From Magnetospirillum sp. SS-4 (lineage in GTDB: Bacteria; Pseudomonadota; Alphaproteobacteria; Rhodospirillales; Magnetospirillaceae), in the NCBI RefSeq assembly GCF_902729425.1, contig NZ_CACVCH010000043.1, positions 37,695 to 101,694 of the forward strand: a stretch of 64,000 nt of DNA, in the 5' to 3' direction. Every line of letters starts with the position of its first letter. Position 1 is the stretch's first letter. Position numbers and translations under genes: made by a program. Under the pieces are notes generated by a model that was not told the DNA's origin, did not search any database, and saw only the letters and a list, made by a program, of their open reading frames with translations. Of this stretch, positions 17,466-27,664 are shown one piece after another.

Positions 17466-18704
17466 TCAGGCCGAGCCGCCGGCCGCCGCCGGCGCGTGCC
17501 CCACCGTCTCCAGGGCGCGCAGAAAGGCGCCCAGGCCCGAGCGGCGGACGGGAACGAACGGCTTTTCCCACCGCTTGCACAGGCGCTTGAGCTGGTCGTG
17601 GGCCATGTGGCTGACGCAATCGACCGGAAACATCACCGCGTCCGCCTGGCTCAGCAGGCCCGACAGCCGCCCCATGCTTTCCTCGAAGCCGCCGTCGTGA
17701 TGGACAAGGGTGCCGTTGCATTCCTCCACCAGACGGCGCATGTGCTGGACGTGGCCGGCCCGCCCTCCGACATAGAGGATGCAGCGGCCGCACAGATCCG
17801 GCCGGCCGCACGTCCGGCCGCAGAATGCGGCGGCATCGCCATCGAACACGCCGCCCAGACGGGATTCCATGGCCGCCAGCTCGGCGCGGACGTCGTTCAT
17901 CTCCTGGCTGAGATCAAGATTTTCGCGCAGGGCCTCGGCCGCCTTGGCCTCCAGATCCCGCCGGGCGGCTTCGGCGGATTTCAGGGCGGCGGTCTCCAGA
18001 ATCAGGCTCTGGCGCAATTCCCCCACCAGCGCCTTCAGCGCCGTCAGTTCGGCCGCGGCGTCGACCGCATGGGCAAGCCGGCGGTTTTCCGCCAGTTCCA
18101 GGTCCAGCCGCTCCTTCAGTTCCCGGATGCTGGCGTCGCGGGCCTCCGTCTCGGCCCGCAGGCGTTCCTGCTGGCGGGCGGCCCTGGCCTCCAGTTCGGC
18201 GTTTTCCTTCTGAAGGTCGTGGAATCGCTTCAGGTCGACACGGGCGGCAGCGCCGACCTGATGCGACAGCATGTGGATTTCCCCGAACACGCTGGCGCGC
18301 AGCGTCTCGGTCGCCGCCGGATGGGACATCAGCGCCCAGCAGGCCCCGGCCACCTCGCCCTTGTCCATGGCGTCGCGCCACAGCGCCTCCAGGTCGGCGA
18401 CCGAGGCGGCCCGGCGGAAGCGGCCGAGGGCGGAAGCGTGCTTGTGATCCAGCAGCTTGGTGATGGCCTTGGACACCGCCCGCTCGCGGGAGGCCAGCTG
18501 GATCATCCCGGTGTGGACCTCGTAATCGGTGGGATTGGGCCGGGGAAACACCGCCCCCTGCCTGACCGCCAGCCGCCGCAATTCGCCCATGCTGAGACAG
18601 GTGCCGATGATGGTGCAGTACCACCCGGTTTCCAGGTCGGAAAGCCTCAGCCGCTTTCCCGCGACCGGAACCGGGAGAGCATCCGCCTTGCAGGATTCGC
18701 ACAT
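17466..18704 (-). CDS. DUF2325 domain protein with long coiled coil
   Basis: The 412-residue product begins with MCESCKAD. An alpha-helical N-terminal half follows, then a long coiled coil (about residues 155-285, rich in Glu, Ala and Arg) and a C-terminal DUF2325 domain. That domain includes CGRTCGRPDLCGRCILYVGG, the VHHDGG segment and VFPVDCVSHMAHDQLKRLCKR. DUF2325 proteins have no settled function. The ATG at 18704 has a perfect GGAGG site six bases upstream. It converges on nnrS with nine bases between the stops. A Fur-like box sits in its promoter, suggesting iron control. Confidence 0.85.
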   Translation of the reverse strand: MCESCKADALPVPVAGKRLRLSDLETGWYCTIIGTCLSMGELRRLAVRQGAVFPRPNPTDYEVHTGMIQLASRERAVSKAITKLLDHKHASALGRFRRAASVADLEALWRDAMDKGEVAGACWALMSHPAATETLRASVFGEIHMLSHQVGAAARVDLKRFHDLQKENAELEARAARQQERLRAETEARDASIRELKERLDLELAENRRLAHAVDAAAELTALKALVGELRQSLILETAALKSAEAARRDLEAKAAEALRENLDLSQEMNDVRAELAAMESRLGGVFDGDAAAFCGRTCGRPDLCGRCILYVGGRAGHVQHMRRLVEECNGTLVHHDGGFEESMGRLSGLLSQADAVMFPVDCVSHMAHDQLKRLCKRWEKPFVPVRRSGLGAFLRALETVGHAPAAAGGSA

Positions 18705-18739
18705 GATCACCTCCGGAAAGATCGAGAGGCGATCTTATA

Positions 18740-18766
18740 TGCGAGTAATTCTTAATTTCAATTACT
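18740..18766. promoter_or_regulatory. Fur-like box and AGTAATT inverted repeat in the DUF2325/rarD promoter region
   Basis: TGCGAGTAATTCTTAATTTC at 18740-18759 shares 16 of 20 positions with the box at 11645, including TGCGA and TCTTAATT. It overlaps an inverted repeat, AGTAATT-N9-AATTACT, at 18744-18766. The site is 36 bases upstream of the DUF2325 ATG and 54 upstream of rarD, in an AT-rich patch. Confidence 0.5.
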
Positions 18767-18819
18767 TTCCCGCAAATCGCGGGCTTGTGGTCGAAATCCA
18801 GCTCGGGCATGGTCGCGGT

Positions 18820-19722
18820 ATGACCACTTCCCTATCCCCCGCCGAAGCCCGCAAGGGCGTGCTGTTCGCCATCGCCTGCTACGGCAGTTGGGGATTGTTT
18901 CCGGCATTCTGGCGGCTGCTGGCCGAATTGCCCCCGGCCGACGTGCTGGCCTGGCGCATCGTCTGGTCGCTGCTGGCGGTGCTGATCCTGGTGGGATGGC
19001 AGCGGCGCTGGAACGACGTACTCGTCCTGCTGGGATCGCGGCGACGGCTGGCGGTGCTGGCCGCCTCGACCGCCTGCATCAGCGTCAACTGGCTGGTGTT
19101 CATCGCGGCGGTGGGCGGCGGCAAGGTGCTGGAAGCCAGCATGGGCTATTTCCTCAACCCGCTGGTCAATGTCGCCCTGGGAGTGATGGTGCTGAAGGAA
19201 CGGCTGCGGCCGCTGCAATGGCTGGCGGTGGCCCTGGCGGTGGCGGGCGTCGCCCAGCTGACCGTGGCCACCGGCTCGCCGCCCTGGGTGGCGCTGATCC
19301 TGGCGGTGACCTTCGGCATCTACGGCCTGCTGCGCAAGCGGCTGCCGGTGGCGCCGCTGATCGGCCTGGCGGTGGAAACCGGCCTGATGCTGCCGTTCGC
19401 CCTGGCGTGGCTGGCTTGGCGGGTGCTGGCCGGAGGAGCCCCCATGCTGGGGGGAAGCGTCGAGCTTGCCCTGATCCTGGCGGCCAGCGGCCCGGTCACC
19501 GCCCTGCCGCTGCTGTGGTTCGCGGCGGCGGCGACGCGCATGCGCTACGCCTCGCTGGGGTTCTTCCAGTACATGGCCCCGACCGGCCATTTCCTGCTGG
19601 CGGTGCTGGCCTACGGCGAGATGCCGGAACCGGCCCACTGGCTGACCTTCGCCTGTATCTGGGTCGCAATCCTGCTCTATTCCGCCGACATCTGGCGGCA
19701 GTACCGCCTCAGCGCGGCATGA
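18820..19722 (+). CDS. rarD: RarD/EamA-family transporter
   Basis: The 300-residue inner-membrane protein has about ten hydrophobic helices in two EamA halves and the RarD-type opening GVLFAIACYGSWGLFPAFWRLL, followed by EVLAWRI-like (DVLAWRIVWS). RarD relatives were first linked to chloramphenicol resistance, but the natural substrate is unknown. The ATG at 18820 follows a GGTCGCGGT leader without a strong ribosome site. Its last 14 bases overlap the convergent lipoprotein gene. Confidence 0.9.
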   Translation: MTTSLSPAEARKGVLFAIACYGSWGLFPAFWRLLAELPPADVLAWRIVWSLLAVLILVGWQRRWNDVLVLLGSRRRLAVLAASTACISVNWLVFIAAVGGGKVLEASMGYFLNPLVNVALGVMVLKERLRPLQWLAVALAVAGVAQLTVATGSPPWVALILAVTFGIYGLLRKRLPVAPLIGLAVETGLMLPFALAWLAWRVLAGGAPMLGGSVELALILAASGPVTALPLLWFAAAATRMRYASLGFFQYMAPTGHFLLAVLAYGEMPEPAHWLTFACIWVAILLYSADIWRQYRLSAA

Positions 19723-20008
19723 AGCCGCCGCCCTGGCCGCAGGCATAGGCCGCGACCTCGGGAGTGAGCAGGCCGCATTTCATGGGGGCGAAGCTGGTGC
19801 CGATGAAACGGGTCACCTGCATGCCGTAGGCGGCGCATTGGCGGGTGGCGGCGGCCTTGACCTCGTCCATGGACAACGACCAGCCGCTGGCGAAGCAGAC
19901 ATAGCTGGTCGGCCCCTCGGTGGTGTTGGGAACCAGCGTGCGCGGCGACGAGCAGCCCCCCAAGGCCAGGGCCGCGACAGCCGCCAACGAGATCAAATGC
20001 GCACGCAT
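19709..20008 (-). CDS. Small lipoprotein of unknown function
   Basis: The 99-residue product has a signal peptide ending in a lipobox (ALALGGC), so it should be lipidated and exported. The mature part has four further cysteines (VCFAS, RQCAAYG, KCGLLT, YACGQGG) that could form two disulfides. The ATG at 20008 is preceded by a GGGGGAAATC leader and is preferred to a longer in-frame start without a signal peptide. It is convergent with rarD. No relative is recognised. Confidence 0.7.
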   Translation of the reverse strand: MRAHLISLAAVAALALGGCSSPRTLVPNTTEGPTSYVCFASGWSLSMDEVKAAATRQCAAYGMQVTRFIGTSFAPMKCGLLTPEVAAYACGQGGGFMPR

Positions 20009-20063
20009 GTGGATTTCCCCCCTCAAGAAAAGCCTGAGGGAGAGGTAGCCCCACCGCAACCGC

Positions 20064-20771
20064 TTAGCAAGCGCTTTCCGTGGCGAAGGCGCGGAAGGCG
20101 GCGGGAATGCCGGCGAGATAGGACCGCACGAGCTGGCTGATCACAGTCTCCATGTCCTCGGGGGTCTGGGTCTGATAGACCCAGCGGCGCAGGCCGACAT
20201 AGCCGATGGCGCCGTGCAGCCCCGCCACCAGCTCGATCTCCAGCGGCGACACCGGCGAGTCCGAGGGCACGCCGGCCTCGGCCCGAATCTCGCGGCACAG
20301 CGGCTCGAACAGATGCTGGCGGACGTGAAGCATGTAACGGTTGGCGATGGATTCGTCCTTAAGCCCGGCGAACATGAACAGCCGCACCCGTTCGAAACTG
20401 AAATTCGCCTTGGTGTAGCTCCGATAGAACTCCACCACCCGTTCGACCAGCGGCACCGACCGGTCCGTCAGGGCCACATCCCAGCCGGCATCCCAGCCCC
20501 CCAGGAACACCTCGCGGTAGACCCGGTCGATCAGGGCGTCCTTGTCGGGGAAATAGCGGTAGAGCAGCGGCTGGGTCACCCCCAGGCGCTGGGCCAGGGC
20601 CCGCGTCTGTCCCTCGAAACCGACCTCGGCGAAAAAGCGGATGGCCTCGGCCACGATCAGCTTTTCGCGCTCGGTCCTCGGCAGACGGCGCCTGGGCCGG
20701 GGAACGGCCGCCGAATCCTGGGGGCGGGGCGTCTTGTGACGATGGGGGGTGGAGTGAGGGGAGGCATCCAT
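20064..20771 (-). CDS. TetR-family transcriptional regulator
   Basis: The 235-residue product has a basic, Pro/His-rich N-terminal tail of about 33 residues. A TetR helix-turn-helix follows (TRALAQRLGVTQPLLYRYFPDKDALIDRVY, about residues 56-85), then an all-helical ligand domain. The inducing ligand is unknown. It lies between the small lipoprotein and the coxG-like gene on the same strand, each separated by about 55-70 bases. A repeat that may be its operator is just upstream of its start. Confidence 0.9.
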   Translation of the reverse strand: MDASPHSTPHRHKTPRPQDSAAVPRPRRRLPRTEREKLIVAEAIRFFAEVGFEGQTRALAQRLGVTQPLLYRYFPDKDALIDRVYREVFLGGWDAGWDVALTDRSVPLVERVVEFYRSYTKANFSFERVRLFMFAGLKDESIANRYMLHVRQHLFEPLCREIRAEAGVPSDSPVSPLEIELVAGLHGAIGYVGLRRWVYQTQTPEDMETVISQLVRSYLAGIPAAFRAFATESAC

Positions 20772-20795
20772 GCGCGGGGGGACCTTCGCATCTGT

Positions 20796-20812
20796 ATGTA
20801 ACGTAATGTAAC
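20796..20812. promoter_or_regulatory. ATGTAAC direct repeat, possible TetR operator
   Basis: Two copies of ATGTAAC occur exactly ten bases apart (20796 and 20806), 25-41 bases upstream of the TetR-type regulator start. The spacing and location fit an autoregulatory operator. It is not a clean palindrome, so this is tentative. Confidence 0.3.
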
Positions 20813-20838
20813 ACCCCTATATAGCTACAAACACCTAG

Positions 20839-21294
20839 TCATATGCAATCGGGTTGGCACCCGAGGCTATTATTCAGATTCCGGAAAAAAGATTCGGCGG
20901 TCCTGGCGGCGAAGCCGTGCAACAGGCGGCCGCCGACCGAGGCCAGCTTGCCGCCGATCTGGCCGCTGGCCGTCCATCGCAGCACGGTGGCGGCGCCGTC
21001 GTCGGCCAGAACCACCCGCGCCGACCCGCCGACGAATCCGGCGACACCGCCCTGCCCCTGGCCCCTCAGGGTATAGGCTTCGGCCTCGATCACGTCTTCC
21101 AGCGACAGGCTTCCCGAGAAACGGGCCGACAGCCCGGCGATCCTGACCGCGACCGTCGCGGCATAGCTGGCCGTCCCCGTCCGTTCCAGGCTTTCGCAGC
21201 CGGGAATGCAGCCGGCCAGCACCGCCGGGTCATTCAAGGCCCGCCAGACCTTCTCCCGCGGCGCTCCGATACGATGTTCGCCGTCGAATTCCAT
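20839..21294 (-). CDS. CoxG/SRPBCC-family protein (orphan)
   Basis: The 151-residue product is a START-like SRPBCC protein of the carbon monoxide dehydrogenase subunit G type. Evidence is the opening MEFDGEHRIGAPREKVWRALNDPAVLAGCIPGCESL, the middle RIAGLSARFSGSLSLEDV, and GQIGGKLASVGGRLL near the C-terminus. CoxG anchors CO dehydrogenase to the membrane in CO oxidisers, but no coxMSL genes are present here, and the usual C-terminal hydrophobic anchor is not seen. The ATG at 21294 has a GGAGGG site. A lipid- or cofactor-binding role is possible. Confidence 0.8.
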   Translation of the reverse strand: MEFDGEHRIGAPREKVWRALNDPAVLAGCIPGCESLERTGTASYAATVAVRIAGLSARFSGSLSLEDVIEAEAYTLRGQGQGGVAGFVGGSARVVLADDGAATVLRWTASGQIGGKLASVGGRLLHGFAARTAESFFRNLNNSLGCQPDCI

Positions 21295-21347
21295 GACGCC
21301 CTCCCTCCGGTTCGGAAACGCAGCACCTGCGTGGCGCCGACGGCCGA

Positions 21348-22500
21348 TCACGCCCCCGTCCGCATGGCCCGCCAGATGGCGAGCGCCTGCACCGTCTCGG
21401 GCACGTCGTGGACGCGAAGCACATGCATGCCGGCGTCCACGCCGGCCAGTTCAGCGGCCAGGGTGCCGGGCAGGCGATGCCGGGCATCCTCGCCCCGGCT
21501 CAGCCGGGGAATGAAGCTCTTGCGAGAAACTCCCAGCAGGACCGGCAGGCCGAGACCGTGCAGCAGCGCCAGCGAGCCGAGAATCTGGGCATTGTGCTCC
21601 GGCGTCTTGCCGAATCCGATGCCGGGATCGATGCAGATGCGCGAGCGTTCGATGCCGGCGGCCTCGCAGGCGGCCACCCGCTCGGCCAGATCGTCCAGCA
21701 CGTCCAACGGGGCGCAGGCGTAGCGCGGCGCCGCCTGCATGGTGCGCGGGTCGTCGCCCTGCATGTGCATGAGGCAGAGATCGGCCCCGGACCGGGCCGC
21801 CACCCGGAGCGAATCCGGATCGCCAGCCAGGGCGGTGACGTCGTTGATGATGCCGGCTCCGGCGGCGACGGCGCTGTCCATGACGCGGGCGTGGCGAGTG
21901 TCGATGGACACCGTGATGCCGCGTTCGGCCAGGGCGCGGACCACCGGCAGCACGCGGCGCTCCTCCTCCTCCGGCGGAACCGGCTGGGCGCCGGGGCGGG
22001 TGGATTCGCCGCCGACGTCGATGATGTCGGCCCCGGCCTCGATCATGGCCAGGGCGCGGGTGATGGCGGCTTCGGCCGGAAACGCCTCGCCGCCGTCGGA
22101 AAAACTGTCGGGAGTGACGTTGACGATGCCCATGACCAACGGGCGCGACAGGTCGAACCCGGCCCAGGCCGGCCGGCGGCGTCCGATGCGGTGAATCAGG
22201 CCAGAGACATGGCGGGTGATCTCCGGGGTCTCGGACTCGGCCCAGGCCACCACCTCGGAAAAGGGGGCCACGGCGAGGTCGGCGCCGTGGGGACGCCGCA
22301 GCAGCACCCCAAGCGCGGTGAAGGCGGCCCAGCCGTCGGCGAGAGGCCAGCCCTGACCGGCGATGATGGCGGCGGCGGCCTGCTCGCCCCAGGCCAGCCC
22401 GGTCGGCAACAGATGAAGCTGGCGGGAAATTCCCTCGGCCGCCAGCTCGAATCCCCGCGGCAGGGCGGGGATTCGGCGGAAGGCGGAGGCAACGGCCGGA

Positions 22501-22508
<8 letters not shown>
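21348..22508 (-). CDS. folP: Dihydropteroate synthase with N-terminal extension
   Basis: FolP joins para-aminobenzoate to the pterin pyrophosphate in folate synthesis. The TIM-barrel signatures are present: [59 protein letters not shown] and GVSRKSF. The product has 386 residues against the usual 270-290. The excess is an N-terminal region of about 120 residues without a recognised domain. The GTG start at 22508 overlaps the end of ftsH by eight bases, so it is probably in the ftsH transcript. Confidence 0.95.
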
Positions 22509-24420
<1,912 letters not shown>

Positions 24421-24507
24421 GGTCGGGTCCTTCCTGGTTTGGCCGCGACGCCGCCGCTGGCGGCGGCCGTCCCGGCCGGAATGCTTAGCCCTACAGATAG
24501 TGCCGAA

Positions 24508-25806
24508 TCAGGGCCAGACAAGAACACGCCCCGCTTCGGCCGGCCACGCCGGCTCCAGCCGGAGCAGCGCGGCCGTCGCCACACGATGGTTATAGCCGAG
24601 GTGAGGCACGGCGGAAACACCATCCTGATCGAACAGGGCCGGCAAGGTCGGGCGCACGCAGGCCGGCAGCCACTCCACCCCGGAGACGGCGGCGATCCGC
24701 CGGCTTCCCAGCGCCCCCAGGCGAAGCCCCGGCGGCGGCGTTTCCGCCACCTCGACCCGGAAGCGGCCATCCCAGACGAAGGTTTGCCCCCCGATCACCG
24801 CAACCGGCGGCGCAGTCCGGGCGGGTTCGCGGCAGATCAGGATATGATCGCCGCCGTCCGGAACCACCCGGCACCCGGCCAGGGTGCGGGGCCGCTCCAG
24901 CCCGGTGGCGACATCGCCATGCAGCCGCTCCAGCCGTTCCAGCCGGGACGGATAGTCCCCACCGCCAACCGCCCTCAGCAGGCGGGACAGCAGACGCAGG
25001 CCGATCTCGTCGGGAAGCCGGGCCAGTCCGGCGGCGTCGCAGCGGATGAATCCGGCGGGATGAAGGCCGGCCAGCCTCGCCGCCGCCTCCGTCGTCACCT
25101 GTTCCAGGGCGGCGCGGGCGCGGCCCATGCGCCGGGCGGTGGCGGCCAGACGCTCGGCGGTCAGTCCCTCCGCCGCCAGGGCGGGGGCCAGCCGGCGCAG
25201 CCGGACCCGGGCGAAGGCGGAATTGGCGTTGGAGGAATCCTCGACCCAGTCCTGGCCCTGCGCCGCCAGGGTGGCGCGCAGACGGTCGCGCGGGACGTCC
25301 AGCAACGGCCGGACCAGCCGTCCCCAGGCGGTCGGCCGCTCGGCCGCCATGGCCGACAGGCCGTCGACCCCCGACCCCCGGCCCAGGCGCAGCAGCACCG
25401 TCTCCGCCTGATCCTCGCGGTGATGGGCCAGCAGCAGATGGCGGATGGACCGGTCGGCGCAAAATCCGCCCAGCAGGCGATAGCGGGCTTCCCGCGCCGC
25501 CGCCTGGATGCCGGCGGCGGGCTTGACGCCCGTCCAGGGAAGACTGACATGGGAAATGCCGCGCCGGCCCAGCCAGTCGCCGACCATGGCCGCCTCGCGC
25601 CCTGATTCGGGCCGCAGGCGGTGATCGACCGTCACCGCCACGGCCTCGCCGCCACGGGCGACGGCCCATCCGGCGGCCAGCAACGCCAGGGCCAGGCTGT
25701 CGGCCCCGCCCGAAACCGCCACCGCGAGGCGGGGCGGCGACCCGAACGGCTCCAGCCGCGCCATCAGGGCGGCGAACTCGTCGGAACCGAGGGCGGCGGC
25801 GGTCAT
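24508..25806 (-). CDS. tilS: tRNA(Ile)-lysidine synthetase
   Basis: TilS adds lysine to C34 of the tRNA-Ile CAU anticodon so that it reads AUA. The 432-residue product has the PP-loop motif SGGADS at about residues 32-37, the HHREDQAETVLLRL region and RPLLDVPRDRL typical of the family. It is 25 bases before the cpoB stop and 87 bases upstream of ftsH. The ATG at 25806 is the natural start. The C-terminal domain is less conserved but of ordinary length. Confidence 0.95.
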   Translation of the reverse strand: MTAAALGSDEFAALMARLEPFGSPPRLAVAVSGGADSLALALLAAGWAVARGGEAVAVTVDHRLRPESGREAAMVGDWLGRRGISHVSLPWTGVKPAAGIQAAAREARYRLLGGFCADRSIRHLLLAHHREDQAETVLLRLGRGSGVDGLSAMAAERPTAWGRLVRPLLDVPRDRLRATLAAQGQDWVEDSSNANSAFARVRLRRLAPALAAEGLTAERLAATARRMGRARAALEQVTTEAAARLAGLHPAGFIRCDAAGLARLPDEIGLRLLSRLLRAVGGGDYPSRLERLERLHGDVATGLERPRTLAGCRVVPDGGDHILICREPARTAPPVAVIGGQTFVWDGRFRVEVAETPPPGLRLGALGSRRIAAVSGVEWLPACVRPTLPALFDQDGVSAVPHLGYNHRVATAALLRLEPAWPAEAGRVLVWP

Positions 25807-25831
25807 GGCGGCGACAGGCCCGCCCCGCCCG

Positions 25832-26866
25832 TTACTTGCAGCCCAGCTTCTGCCTGTCGCCGGTGGCGGCGCGCTTCAGGCGGTCGGCCATGCCGGGATG
25901 CTCGGCGAACAGCAGGGCATAGGTGCGGCAGGCCTGATCCTTCATCTGCAACTGGCCGAACGAGGCCCCCAGCTTGTAAAGCATGTCGGGAGCCTTGGGG
26001 TGCTTGGGATACTTCTTGTAGGCCTCGCCGAACAGCTTGGCCGACCGGGTGAAGTCCTTGCGCCGCGAGAAGGCGATGTCGCCCAGCCAGTATTGGGCGT
26101 TGCCGGCCAGGGAGTGGCCGGGATGAGCCTTCAGGAAGGCCTGGAAGCCGTTTTCAGCCCCGTCGTAATCGCCCTTGTCCAGCAGCTTGTAGGCCATGTC
26201 GTAGGCGGCCTGCGGGTCCTTGGGGACGGCGGGAGGAGCGGCGGACGGCGGCGGCTCCGCCGGCGGCTTGGCCAGCGCCTTCTTCAGGTCCTTTTCCGGC
26301 ATGCTGCCCAGCACCTGCGGTCCGGGCGCCGGCCCCTCGCCCTCGGCCGAGTTGGAGCCGGGGACAACGCCCTTGGGCGGGATCAGGACCGGCGCGCCGT
26401 TGGGCTGGGTGGCCCCCGCCGCCGGCATGGACAGCGCCTGCCCCGGCTGGGGCTGGCCGGACGCGCCCGGGGCGCGGTGATCCTGGATTTCCTTGAAGCG
26501 CAGATCGATATCGGCCTGCATGCGCTCGATCTGCCTGGCCAGTTGCGTCGCCTTGAAATTGGCCTCCTCCGCCTTGCCGGTAAGGTGGCGGACCATGTCT
26601 TCCAGCACGTTGATGCGGTCGTCCAGGTGTGACGCCATGGTGCCGGTGACGCTGCCGTCACCGGTGGCGCCGCCCAGGGCGGGCGAGCGGACGACGGTGG
26701 CGCCGCCGCCGCGGGCGGCCTGGGACTGCATGATCGCCAGATCCCGCTCCAGCCGGTCGATGCGGTCGTAAAGGGCGCGAACGTCGGTCTGGGCCGAGGC
26801 CGGAGGAGCCGACAGGACGCTGCCGAGCAGCGTGGCGAGAATGGTGATGGCGACGATGCGGCGCAC
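25832..26866 (-). CDS. cpoB: Cell division coordinator CpoB (YbgF)
   Basis: CpoB is a periplasmic TPR protein that links Tol-Pal constriction of the outer membrane with septal peptidoglycan synthesis. The 344-residue product has a signal peptide ending at PPASAQ, a coiled-coil trimerisation segment (ALYDRIDRLERDLAIMQ), a low-complexity Pro/Ala/Gly linker, and TPR repeats in the last 125 residues (DPQAAYDMAYKLLDKGDYDGAENGF and following). It begins with GTG at 26866 after a GAGG site. It is immediately downstream of pal, beyond a terminator-like hairpin. Confidence 0.93.
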   Translation of the reverse strand: MRRIVAITILATLLGSVLSAPPASAQTDVRALYDRIDRLERDLAIMQSQAARGGGATVVRSPALGGATGDGSVTGTMASHLDDRINVLEDMVRHLTGKAEEANFKATQLARQIERMQADIDLRFKEIQDHRAPGASGQPQPGQALSMPAAGATQPNGAPVLIPPKGVVPGSNSAEGEGPAPGPQVLGSMPEKDLKKALAKPPAEPPPSAAPPAVPKDPQAAYDMAYKLLDKGDYDGAENGFQAFLKAHPGHSLAGNAQYWLGDIAFSRRKDFTRSAKLFGEAYKKYPKHPKAPDMLYKLGASFGQLQMKDQACRTYALLFAEHPGMADRLKRAATGDRQKLGCK

Positions 26867-26924
26867 GGCTCGACCTCGTGGAGAATGGAGAATCCGGAGG
26901 ACGGATCATGGAATGGCTTGACGG

Positions 26925-26984
26925 CAAAAATAAGGCGCCCGCCCAATCCGCCGGTCAGAAGACCCAACGGATGGGCGGACGCCC
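26925..26984 (-). terminator. Terminator-like hairpin after pal
   Basis: On the minus strand a long stem forms between GGGCGTCCGCCCATCCG and CGGATTGGGCGGGCGCC with one or two bulges. It is followed by TTATTTTTG. It lies 25 bases beyond the pal stop and upstream of cpoB, so it should end most of the tol-pal message and leave cpoB to read-through or to its own promoter. Confidence 0.7.
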
Positions 26985-27008
26985 ATTTTCACGTCGTCGA
27001 TGCCCTGA

Positions 27009-27500
27009 TTAGTTCAGGACGGTGACGCCACGACGGTTCTGCGACCAGGCGGCCTCGTTCGAGCCGAGGGCGACCGGACGCTCCTTGCCGTAGGACACGA
27101 CCTTGACGCGCGAGGCGGCGACGCCATTGGCAGCCAGGAATTCCTTCACGGCGTTGGCGCGCTTCTCGCCGAGGGCGAGGTTGTACTCGCGGGTGCCGCG
27201 CTCGTCGGCATGGCCCTCGATGGTCATGGCGTAGTTGCCATACTTCTTCAGCCAAGCGGCCTGCTTGGCCAGGGTGGCCTTGGCATCGGCGCGCAGGACC
27301 GACTTGTCGAAGTCGAAGAAGACGCGATCGCCGACATTGGCGACGAAGTCTTCCTTCGAGCCGGGGGCGATGGTCTTGACGGCGGAAGCGGCCGGAGCGG
27401 TCTGGCCGGCGCCACCCTTGGCGCCGGTGTCGGACGGCGCGGATTCGCAGGCGGCCAGCAGAGCGGCGGCGGCAAAGATGCTCAGAAAACGAAGTTTCAT
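27009..27500 (-). CDS. pal: Peptidoglycan-associated lipoprotein Pal
   Basis: Pal is an outer-membrane lipoprotein that binds peptidoglycan and TolB. The 163-residue product has a signal peptide with lipobox LLAAC, a short disordered linker and an OmpA-like domain (VFFDFDKSVLRADAKATL, EGHADERGTREYNLALGEKRANAV, SYGKERP). The peptidoglycan-binding aspartate and arginine (GHADERGT, GEKRA) are intact. The ATG at 27500 was chosen at the signal peptide. A 164-base gap with a hairpin separates it from tolB. Confidence 0.97.
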   Translation of the reverse strand: MKLRFLSIFAAAALLAACESAPSDTGAKGGAGQTAPAASAVKTIAPGSKEDFVANVGDRVFFDFDKSVLRADAKATLAKQAAWLKKYGNYAMTIEGHADERGTREYNLALGEKRANAVKEFLAANGVAASRVKVVSYGKERPVALGSNEAAWSQNRRGVTVLN

Positions 27501-27560
27501 ATTTGAGGACTCCCCCTCAATGCGACGCGGGACGGAAACGTGATCGGACCCTAAGATTGT

Positions 27561-27582
27561 GTGCCGGCCGACAGGCCGGCAC
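27561..27582. other. Perfect inverted repeat in the tolB-pal gap
   Basis: GTGCCGGCC-GACA-GGCCGGCAC forms a perfect 9-bp stem with a 4-base loop. On the minus (coding) strand no T run follows, so it is more likely an mRNA stabiliser or processing hairpin than a terminator. Its role is not known. Confidence 0.5.
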
Positions 27583-27664
27583 GCCTCTTTCGGAAACACC
27601 TTCAGCTTGGGACCAAGTGTCTCCGAAATAAATCCCAATCGGGGCGGACTATACAAAGATAATT

